From positions 3,066,683 to 3,130,682 of the forward strand of contig JAYKAV010002766.1 in the NCBI GenBank assembly GCA_035582835.1: DNA of 64,000 bases. Reading direction: 5' to 3'. The DNA is from Phoebastria nigripes. Taxonomy: Eukaryota; Chordata; Aves; Procellariiformes; Diomedeidae. This document shows, in pieces, positions 55,606 to 64,000 of the stretch (the stretch's first letter is position 1; every line of letters begins with the position of its first letter). A model generated the notes under the pieces. That model did not search any database and was not told where the DNA came from. It saw only the letters and a program-made list of their open reading frames with translations. The translations under genes and the position numbers were made by a program.

Positions 55606-57995
55606 TATTGGCCTTCCGCCCTTCCCTACAGCATCGGCAGCCCGCTCCTTTGGCTCTCTCGGGCCATCGTCCTTAAAGGACGGGATTGTCCGGGCGAGGT
55701 TTGACGCTTTCCCTTTGAAATCCTTCTTCCTTCCCGCACCCTTTGCTTCCCACTCAAACGCTGCCCGAGCTACAGCTCTCCATAGCGCATCCGAGTCCTT
55801 CTGGGAAGCGCTGGGGCGGCTCCGCGGGCCCTCCTGCAGGAAGAGCTGCCCCCAGATCCACGTGGATCGTTGCTGTGTGGGAGTAGCCCAAAGCCTGTAA
55901 TGACAGCAACACCCAGAAATTGAGACTGCTGGCGAGGCACGATGCCTCCTTAGATTATTTGCCTGAGGAAGCTGGAGTCTTACCCAAGCGAGAAGTTAGA
56001 ATAGACCACTGGGTTAATACTGTTAATATTTCTCAAGGAGCTGTTGCATGCACAGGTTTTTCCCTCCATTTCAACAGCACATTAATGAGCAGAATCACTG
56101 CTGAAGCAAACCTAAAGGGAAACTGAAAGCCAGTCTACTTTCATGAAAACACGTTTTCTACCAAAATGCAGTTATCACTGGTAAACAGCCAACTTTCCAC
56201 CCTCCACAGAAACGCTGTGCATAGATCAGGAAGGAAGAGAAGGATGTGCTGCTCTGTCAAGTCTGCAAGTAGGCAGGATAGCAAACAGGGACTTGGGAGA
56301 GGCACACCAGATTTATCTTCTGCTGCAAGCAATCGGAAGTTGTTGGTATTTACTGTACAGAGAATTCAAGATTATAAACCAAAGGAAATATTTCCATTTC
56401 TGCACATAAGATTGGACAGACGAGCCCAGAAATGCAACACGCATTTATCAGCATGACTGGAAGATGGCATTAACCAGGCCTTAGCCTCTCAATAACCTAC
56501 TCTCTGTATCATATCATCCTTTTCATCCCAAATGCTCACTCCACAAAGCTGGCAACAATCAATCAGCAAGTTTGGACTAAATTGTAAAACCTTGTTCAGT
56601 CCTCTTGGTGGAAGGCTGAGAAAACAAATCTAATTATTAGAAAAGGGGTAGTTTGTCCCAAAGAGCAAAACTAAAAGTGCAATCACTTCTTTGCCCTCTT
56701 TACTTGATGTCAGATGTGAATCAGGCGTGTGGGTTGGGAGGACATTGTTGAAGGCTTGCGAGGTCTTAACTGAAATCGTCTGACAGACCTTGGATCCCAC
56801 ATGCTGTTCCTGAATATTGTGTCTCTTGAGCCTTCTGCTCCAGATGCTGTTTTGCAATAAATTCATCACCCCTTTTGTACACTGTTGTGTAAAAGTGGAA
56901 AGACAGGCTGGGGCCTGGCTGTGCTCTCCCACTGCGGTACATCAGCAGGACTNAACAGACCAGGATCGGGGCTGGGCAGCGCAGGAGGTGGCAGGGGCCC
57001 AAGCCACCGGCCGCAGCATCCTGAGCATGGTGCTGTGCCAGGGGGAGCTCCCCGTGCCCCGGATGCTACAGAAACCTGCAGCTCCCCAGGAGCAGCCAGA
57101 GCCCGGCGCAGCCAGAGGCTGCTCCAGCTCCACACCAGCACGGCACTCCTCACGCTGGGGAAATCCCCAGCCAAAGGTAGTGAAAGCACAGTCTTGCCCC
57201 ACGGAGACAGACTGCTCTAATAGCAGCATAAGTGGAGGAAGAGGCCAGCCCTGTTTGCACTTCTGCATTGTGTGCATTGCACAACTGCTGCAAGGTGTGC
57301 AAAACATGGAGCTGTCCTCCGATACCAGACAGGTCAGTCCTTGTCCGGACTCGTGGCCATCCACCAAATGTTGGGAACGAGCTTTGCCACTGATCCATGG
57401 GCCAGCTAACACCTTCTCTACATTTAGCCTGAGCAGGTAGGAAACCACCTCTCGGCCCCTGCCTGCCGGCTCTGCCGGCTGCCACGCTGACACAGGCTGA
57501 GTCATATCAGATCGGCAAATGGAGCGGCTCCCGCTGCCGCTGACATCATGGGAGCCGTGAGGGGAGAGCTGTGCAGTCTGTTTGTCTTTCTGCCCCGGTG
57601 ACACACATCCGTCTTGTGGGAGGGCTTTGGGGCAGCCAGCGCTGTCCCACATTGCGCAGGCAGGCAGGCAGCAGCACAGCCCCGATGGCGACGCCCGGCC
57701 CCCATGTCTGGGGTCCGCACTGACCCTGCTGTCCTGACCGGGAGAAGGAGGAAATGAGAGTTTCCTGACCCGCAATGTGCGCTCAGCTTGGTGCCTGGCA
57801 GAGCCGGGAATCCCATTCTGTGCAGCTTTAACAGGAGCACTGGGGAGACCCAGCCTGTGTCCCGAGGGGTTCACAATGAGACCACTTAGCACAAGAGGTC
57901 CCAAAGCTGCTGTTGAGGAGTTAACCCCCTGGGTTTGTAGACTTCAGCGGGGCTCGTAAGGGAAGGACTGGAGATGTCCTTCCCTGACCTCCTGG
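55606..57995. other. No gene called; long minus-strand chance frame
   Basis: CpG falls off after 55800. 55910-56900 is AT-richer without repeats. A minus-strand frame of about 320 codons (57904-56942) crosses an N near its end and shows no domain. A (AGGC)n run lies at about 57658-57670. Confidence 0.35.
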
Positions 57996-58081
57996 GTGCT
58001 CAGAGCAGACACTCCAGCCTGGGAACATCTGGAAGTTATTCCCAGATGGACAGTCTTCCCTGTAACACTCCCGCTGCACAG

Positions 58082-58234
58082 TGGCACACCAGCGTGTGAA
58101 GCAACTCAGGACTGGCCTGTTGGAGAGCAGCTGCTGGCGCCTGTGCCCTTGGCTGCGGGAGCTGAGGGCCCCGGCTGGGCTGGCCAGCTGCCCCTCCACT
58201 GCTCCCTCCTGCTGCAGGCACCGAGAGCTGCCAG
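58082..58234 (+). other. Candidate 153-base exon, plus strand
   Basis: The acceptor is a pyrimidine-rich run ending CTCCCGCTGCACAG and the donor is GAGCTGCCAG followed by GTGAGAG. One frame is open through the exon and extends upstream to an ATG at 57996 (MLRADTPAWEHLE). Spliced to 58700-58786 the frame stays open and stops at 58779-58781, giving a possible protein of about 106 residues with no recognised domain. GC-rich composition weakens the coding case. Confidence 0.22.
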
Positions 58235-58699
58235 GTGAGAGCACGTCCCCGTGACTCAGGGAGATGTTCCTGCTCTCAGGCCTGGAAACGCAACAGCAAA
58301 CCACAGAGCAGACAGCACGGGGATGTGTGTCCCTTTGCTCAGGAAGCGTTTGACACTTCTGGTTTTGCTACATGTCTCCATTCATCCCAGAGACGTGCCT
58401 ACAGCTGACTAACAGCTATGAGCCACAACACTGCACTGTCTCAGTGCCTCGCTGNGAAGCCAGCCTTGCTGACCTGGCGCGCCCCCAGCCCACATGCTGA
58501 ACTGGGGCCCGATGCCACCACGCGCCCGTACGCCAGAGGCATGTGATGGACACGCTGCCATGAGACTGCAGCGGGCACTGGGGCTCTCCCTCGGGACCTG
58601 CAGGGATCTCAGCCCTCAGCGGTTTGGGAGGCTTTGTCCTCTGCCCCGACACATGCAGGGCACAGGGAAAGAGCAAACACATCTCCCTTCTCCCTGCAG
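58235..58699. other. Putative 465-base intron
   Basis: Starts GTGAGAGCACG and ends with the pyrimidine run CATCTCCCTTCTCCCTGCAG. One N at 58455. Size is typical of short bird introns. Only as certain as its two flanking candidate exons. Confidence 0.2.
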
Positions 58700-58786
58700 A
58701 TCAAGGGGCATCCCTAGCCAGCTCCTCTGCGAGCTGGGGCTCCAGAGGTGTAGCTGTGCCGTCTCCCCTCTGCATGTGTAGGCACG
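58700..58786 (+). other. Candidate 87-base exon, plus strand
   Basis: Very strong acceptor (CTCCCTTCTCCCTGCAG) and a moderate donor (TAGGCACG followed by GTGAGC). In the frame continued from 58082-58234 it reads SRGIPSQLLCELGLQ and stops at 58779, so it could be a last coding exon; another frame is open to the donor. No homology is recognised. Confidence 0.24.
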
Positions 58787-59820
58787 GTGAGCTCTGCATC
58801 CCCTGTCCCGAGGCGAGGTCCACTCCGTAGGATCCTCCGCCATCCCTGGAGGGGAAGAGCAGGAGAGGTCCCAGCACTGCTGCCCTTGCCTCNCTTGTCT
58901 CGGGTGTGCTCTGCTTTCAGCTCCTTAGAACAAAAACTGTCTGCCTCCTAGATGGATGTGACTCCTCAAGAGGCATTTGCTCAGCAATAGGCATAAATCC
59001 TCTGCTCTTCACACTGCTCTGGGTGGGATAAAATATTCTGTGACTGTCTATTTAAAGATCTTATGTTAATACCATGAAATGTTTGTTCAACTTATATTAT
59101 TGTTTCATCTCTGAAGTAGTAAACGCTCCCAGGCATGTCAGAGTACAGCAAATCTGCGGCTACAGATGCTGCATCTAAACAAAACTCAGGCGGAGCAGGC
59201 AGGGATGTTTCTGGAGAAGGGGACAGATGATATTTTCCAGCAGAGGGGCCATAACTGGGAAGGGCTTAGCAAAACGGTAAATAGCTGCTGTCACAGACAC
59301 TTGCGTAACTGCTTGGTTTTCCCCATCATTATTTATTAGTTGAGCCTGTTGCTTCTCTCTGCTTTTGACTCTGCTGTGGTAAACCCGAGGTTACCCGGCA
59401 AGCCAGGAGCGCTGCTTCGGAAAGGAGAGGGTGCTACCTGAGTGCAAATGCTCTGGGTACTTCTCTTAAACACGTCTGCTGGGACGAGGTGATCACAGCG
59501 GGGAGGAATCATCCAGATACTGAGTCACTGATGCATCCTGGGCAGGGGCAGTGGGACCAATCCTCCCTGGCTTTGGCGCAGGGATGTGGTGGAACCTCTT
59601 TCCCAGGCTCAGCCAAGCCCTTTTCTTGCTGCCAGGATGGTCAGCGACAGGGTTTCTTGGGAGCTGTCTGACACCAGTCGTGGTTTGTCAGTGCCTTGCT
59701 GGTGTGCAGTTTTACCTTTCATGGAAGACTTCAGGAGACGCACGCCGAGCTGCACAGCCCTAGGGAGGAACAGATGGGGAGGATTCATTTCGCAGACCCC
59801 TTGCAGTGTACCTGTCTCAC
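58787..59820. other. No gene seen; one CTCF-like word
   Basis: N at 58893. AT-richer at 59020-59110. CCAGCAGAGGGGCC at 59237-59250 resembles the CTCF core, though a single near-match proves nothing. No exon is convincing. Confidence 0.3.
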
Positions 59821-59875
59821 CATCCCTGGCTGGTCAGCCAAGACCTCACGCCTCACACAGCACCGCGTGCTGCAC
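59821..59875 (-). other. Candidate 55-base exon, minus strand
   Basis: On the minus strand the acceptor is TGTCGCCTGGGCTGTCTCAG and the donor is CAGGGATG followed by GTGAGACAGG. One frame is open (CSTRCCVRREVLADQPGM); another stops. Short and unpaired, so chance is a real possibility. Confidence 0.17.
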
Positions 59876-61075
59876 CTGAGACAGCCCAGGCGACAGTAAG
59901 GCTTCTGCTGTCTCTGTCCCTTCAGCCCTCAATAATAACAGATTTATAGTCAAAAAGACCTTGAAAGGATGGCTTTTTTCCTTGATGGAAGCGCAAGAGA
60001 AAAAAATAGTCAGGGTGTGCCCGATCCATCTGTCACTGAGGAAATAAGCCCATCCTCCTATAACTTAATGCCATCATTCACTAAGACCAAAGGTAGAGAT
60101 CAAGGCTGCTTACTCGGAGTAGTACCTAAGGCCATGTCTAGTCAGACACACGGGCAGTCGCAGTGACAGCCAAATAAATTATTCTGGCATGGTCCCTCGG
60201 GAGTGTGCGCTCTCCTCCAGAGCCAGCGATTGCCTCTGAAACAGGTCTACTCTGCGCAGAGCCCTCGGGCTACACAGGGAGTAAGTTACTCTGCAGAGTG
60301 CTTATGAGGATCTCCTTAAAAGCCAGGAAATAAGCTCAAGAGATAATATTTCAGAGAAAAATCAGCCTATTTGTCTGCAGCTGCAAGGGAATCCCATACT
60401 CGTGGATGAAGGCAGCACTGGGAAGACAGCTAGCAATGTGACAAGTACTGTGGGCATACAGGCTCAAAACGCAAATCAGTAAGTTCTGCAAATCCTTGTT
60501 TAGCTTCTCCTCTAGTTTTCCCTTGCTACATTTTCCTTTTTTCTGAGAAGACTTGAGCTACCTTTTCTCCCCTTGAGTCACTATGGCATGTAGCACCAGG
60601 GTTGGGAGGCCAAGAGCTCTTGACCAATGCGTGTGCACAGGAGCAGAGCCAGCCTGCGAGAGGGGAATGACCTTCCCGCTGGTGCCTCCACCGGGCACGC
60701 TTCCAAGCCAGAGTGATGCATCAGCTGATGGGTTCTCACTCTGCAACCAGCTATGATGCTGCCATCAGAGATGTCTTTATTGAAGCAAGGAAGAGAAGCA
60801 GATGGTCTCTCAGACAGCATCTCCATAAAAGTGAGTGGTTGCGACTATAAAAGCAAACTGATATAAAGGGATGTTGCTAAGCTTTCCTTCCAGCATTATT
60901 GCTCGGCTTTCCTCATGAGGCATGGTGACCCTCTTCCAAAGAAAGGGCATAAATCATCACTTGTTTTTTCCTTTAATTCCTGGATGTGCTGAGTACTGTG
61001 TAATAAATTATACTGCTCACTGTAAAAGAAAATTCAGATGCCGCTCTGCCAGCCTTTTGAATCCCTACATCGCAG
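59876..61075. other. No gene seen
   Basis: AT-balanced DNA without repeats. CCCCTTGAGTCACTATGG at 60572-60589 contains an AP-1-type TGAGTCA. Nothing else is recognised. Confidence 0.35.
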
Positions 61076-61136
61076 GTGATGGGAGGATTCAGTTAATCTG
61101 CCTGGTATTGTTCGCATCGCCCAGGAGCACATGTTG
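61076..61136 (+). other. Candidate 61-base exon, plus strand
   Basis: Acceptor CCTTTTGAATCCCTACATCGCAG and donor GCACATGTTG followed by GTAAGTGC. One frame is open (DGRIQLICLVLFASPRSTC). The donor is strong; the acceptor is fair. A second possible small exon lies at 61257-61289 (CCATCCCCTCCCAG ... GAGCAG then GTACGG), too short to call. Confidence 0.2.
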
Positions 61137-61316
61137 GTAAGTGCAGTGAGACGAGCCATTAGGTCACTCTGCAGATGAACAGAGGATTTAGGATGCCAAA
61201 GCTGTCGGGAATGCACAGATCCCAAGACAGCCAGCCTCAGCCCCATCCCCTCCCAGAGAGGCTGAGCCAAGAGCTCAAGCTCTGAGCAGGTACGGGTACC
61301 TGCCCCTCATTGCTCG

Positions 61317-61545
61317 GGGCTTGTCTACACAGGACTCTCAACAAAGTTTAATTGAAGTAACTAAATCTAAAGTGGATTAAATAGCATTAAAATTCTGCAT
61401 AAAACTCTCATTCAGAATTAAAGTGGCCTTAATTCAGTTTAATTTACTCCCAAATGCTACTAAATAAGGCCATTTAAATTGTCCTTAATTAACATAAGTG
61501 GTCCCATATAGGCATTTATAAATGAGGTTTAATTAGCCCATTTTT
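61317..61545 (+). mobile_element. Ancient MITE-like DNA transposon (hAT-type, non-autonomous)
   Basis: GGGGCTTGTCTACACAGG at the left edge is followed by many TTAATT/TTTAATT words, CAGAATTAAAGTGGCC and TTAATTCAGTTTAATTTACT. This order matches what I recall of an old family of palindromic, non-autonomous hAT-like elements found in turtles, crocodilians and birds, whose ends read CTTGTCTACAC. The right terminal repeat is decayed and its boundary is approximate. No transposase is encoded. An old element of this kind could be mistaken for a conserved enhancer because of its TAAT content. The identification is from memory of the family, not an alignment. Confidence 0.55.
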
Positions 61546-63440
61546 AAAAGTGAGTTAGCTGCCTTGAGCTTCCGTAGGTAGGCAAGCCAGGTCCACGGCC
61601 ACTTTGCTGACGAGGCTCCTGATTGAGGCTGGTTAGCAATAGTTTTGTAGCGTTGGCATCTCTTCCCGAGGAACTGGCACGAGGCCAGCTTCTTCCCCGC
61701 CACCAGATAAGATCCTTGAATACCACCTATTTTGACTGCGTTAAATGTACGAGTGGGAGATGAAAGGCTTTGCCAGAGGATGAGCTCTTCCTTTAAAATC
61801 TGGAACATGGGAGTGGTAATCCCTAGAAAAATCCCTAGAAAATGTGATGTCAGGATTTTACGAGACTTGCTCATGAGCAAGGAACCAGACTGGAGGAAAG
61901 CACTGCTTTACACTGAGTCAGCAGAGAACTGGAAGGAGACAGAGGAGTGGGAAGGACTGAGCCCATCCCCAGGACAGGGCTCCTGCTATCACAGGCTACC
62001 TCACCGTCACTGCTGCCCCAGATGCTTTTGTTCCTTTTTTGCTTACTAGAAGCCCCAGTTCAGAAAGACAACCCTTCAGCAGCATGAGACACGCTGCTGG
62101 CTGCCCTTGATACCCAGCCTGGAGCAGTTGGGCACATCCTGTGGTCTAAGCATCTGGCCTTGCCTGCCCGCTGCCCTCCCCCTCGCTCTCACAAGTTCCT
62201 CCTCAGGAAAGGCCCCGTGCATGCGTGCGCTGCAGAGGGGATTTCCACCTCTTTCCTGTGGGCGCAGTTATCTCGCAGCGGGATGGAGGCACGAGCACTG
62301 TCCCGCAGCAGAAAGGGGACGATGCGGCTGCCCGACTGCTGGCACAGCGCTGCCTCCTGCTCAGCCCCACCACTCCCCAGCCGAGCCTCCCCAACAAGCC
62401 CCGCTGGGCGCCTCAGCCCAGGGACCGTGTCCCCTGGGCACACCATCCAACCCCACCAGCCCAGCAGAAAGAAAGTCAGATGGCTGTGAGATGAGGGCCT
62501 GACCTCTGGTGCACAACACAAAATCTCAGCTGTGTAAGATGCTTTTCCCAAAACTAAGTGGTGTTTGTTGGCACCTGGACGTGGAAGCAGAGCGGGCAAG
62601 TCAGAAAGCACTTCTGCAAAATGCCGTGGAGGTGCTCAGGACCCCTTATGNAATCCATGAAATGGTTATTGGCATGTTTCTGGTGGACTTGGTGCTATTT
62701 AGGCTCCTCTGAATATGGCTCCCTTCCCTCCCCTCAGACTGATTCTCTGTTGTGCAGCTCCTCCGGCATTCCCCACTGCAGGACAACTCACTGCTCCAAA
62801 CTCGATGGCAGTGGGCTGTTGCGGTCGTGGTTTTCTGCAGGGTACTGTTCCCCGGGCAGTGGCTTTACCAAAGTCCTGCTGGATATGACACCCCGGGTGA
62901 GCTGAGAGGGCAGAGACCTTCGGGCGTGTTTGGAGGAAGCAGGATGACAGCTGGTTCCTGGAAACCACCGCGAAGGCAGTACAGCAGCAGCCGCACAGCA
63001 TGAGGTCCAGGGGACAGCGGAGCAGAGGCGTGACTGTCCCTGAAGACACTCCAGGCTTGCTTCCACAAGGAATTTAACCGCAATACCTCCTCCTCTGTGC
63101 TGTGTAGTGGAACGGGTCAATACACTTCCAAATCACACCAATTAAGTGAGAGCTGGTTTCTTGCTTTGGAACTGAGAAGCCGTAGGAGCCTTCCTCACCA
63201 GCAGGCAGAGGAGGCGGCACTGCGGGACAGCTCTGCTCTGCCAGCCCCTCTCCCTGTGTGCCCCAGGGAAGAAACAAATTCTCCTGCCTTGTACGTGGTA
63301 GCGAAGGGCTCGGTGCACCNGTGATCCTGGCAGAGGCTTTGTTCTGGAAATCTTCAGATCCTCAGAAGCTGCAGCCTCCACAACAGCCCTTGCAATGCCA
63401 AACAATTGAAGCAAACTTTCTCTTCAAAGCAGTTTGCAAA
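61546..63440. other. No gene seen
   Basis: GC-balanced DNA with overlapping frames. A possible 56-base plus-strand exon (62841-62896, acceptor TCGTGGTTTTCTGCAG, donor CACCCCGG then GTGAGC, open as VLFPGQWLYQSPAGYDTPG) is visible but weak. Ns at 62651 and 63320. Confidence 0.3.
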
Positions 63441-63443
63441 TGC

Positions 63444-63460
63444 AAAAAAAAAAAAAAAAA
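63444..63460 (+). repeat. 17-base poly(A) tract
   Basis: An uninterrupted run of 17 A. There is no AATAAA just upstream, no target-site duplication that I can see and no recognisable parent sequence to its left, so a retrocopy is not supported. Simple homopolymer. Confidence 0.85.
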
Positions 63461-64000
63461 GTAACCACTGGGAGTTTTGGGGTGTGGCCAGCATATGACC
63501 CTTTTTGACTTTTAGGGTGGAGAAGCCAACAGACCCTCTCTCTATCCTGGCTTCTCTTTCTACCAAATCAGAACAGGCAGCATGCTCTTGCTGTCACTGC
63601 TTTGCATAAATCAAAAATCCAGCCTTGTGGCTCTTACTTGGGGTATTTCCTATAAAAAGCACATCTGTGGCCATACTTTTTGGTGCAATAGACTTTAGCC
63701 TGGAAGCAAAAGCACACAAACAATGCTAAATTCATGCTGACTGGAGTAGATTCCAAGGGAAAGAAGAGTTGGGAAAGCACCTACTTAAGTACTGACTAAG
63801 GATATTATCTCTGATCTGAATCTAGCCTCTGTGTGTGTGTTACTGTTGAGTACACAGTGCGGTTTCAGACATGGCCAGAGACAAGAAAAAATGATTGTTT
63901 CAGGGTAACCACAAGGAAGATGAATGCAAATGTATTCCTGTAACCGGGAGAGTTCCCTTGCTCTTAAGTTGGGCTCTGGTACATGGCCTCAGGGAAGCAA
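63461..64000. other. No gene seen
   Basis: AT-balanced end of the window. A short TG run lies at 63831-63840 and a perfect POU octamer ATGCAAAT at 63924-63931. Confidence 0.35.

Noticed and set aside
56942..57904. Minus-strand open frame of about 320 codons
   Set aside because: Includes an N, no domain, and the same bases are open on the plus strand.
63430..63480. Poly(A) tract as the end of a retrocopied gene
   Set aside because: No polyadenylation signal close upstream, no target-site duplication seen and no parent gene recognisable.
1..64000. CRISPR arrays, bacterial operons, insertion sequences or phage genes
   Set aside because: No regularly spaced repeats, no ribosome-binding sites, no dense coding; the texture is vertebrate throughout.

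Overview
This is vertebrate nuclear DNA, most likely from a bird. The main evidence is a complete solo long terminal repeat of an avian ERVL type (10025-10569), a CR1 LINE tail carrying the CR1-typical ATTCTATG repeat (29104-29157), and an older CR1 remnant (5508-5635). There are few repeats overall. GC-rich, CpG-bearing stretches alternate with AT-rich, homeodomain-motif-rich blocks, as is usual in avian gene deserts or giant introns. There is no sign of bacterial, phage or organellar sequence: no operons, ribosome binding sites, CRISPR arrays or tRNA/rRNA genes. Twenty-five isolated N bases are scattered through the window.

I cannot recognise any known protein-coding gene. The open frames of 300 codons or more lie in GC-rich DNA, are often open in two or more frames at once and show no domain, so I treat them as chance. 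What can be supported is a set of candidate exons: short segments bounded by a polypyrimidine-AG acceptor and a GTRAG-type donor. The best on the plus strand are 13257-13392, 14364-14520, 33739-33851 and 45678-45740. The best on the minus strand are 28615-28728, 11806-11979, 36266-36325 and 46922-46974. They fit unannotated spliced transcripts, probably mostly lncRNA, or scattered exons of a gene larger than the window. None is proven, and some will be chance matches.

Layout: 1-5.5 kb is mixed intergenic DNA with a polypurine tract. 5.5-5.64 kb is the old CR1 piece. 5.9-10 kb is intergenic, GC-rich after 8.6 kb. 10.02-10.57 kb is the solo LTR with its target-site duplication. 10.6-18.8 kb holds the densest run of candidate exons. 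20.9-28.8 kb is dominated by AT-rich blocks that look like conserved non-coding elements, broken by CpG-rich stretches at 22.5 and 26.0 kb. 28.8-36.3 kb has the CR1 tail and a plus-strand exon cluster. 36.3-55.3 kb is gene-free DNA with further enhancer-like blocks. A dense CpG island with GC boxes at 55.35-55.6 kb is the best promoter candidate. 55.7-64 kb holds a possible two-exon small reading frame at 58.0-58.8 kb and an ancient MITE-like DNA transposon at 61.3-61.55 kb.

The overall picture, an inference, is a regulatory gene desert or large intron near a developmental gene. Its elements would act as enhancers, lncRNA exons and one CpG-island promoter rather than as a set of cooperating protein genes.
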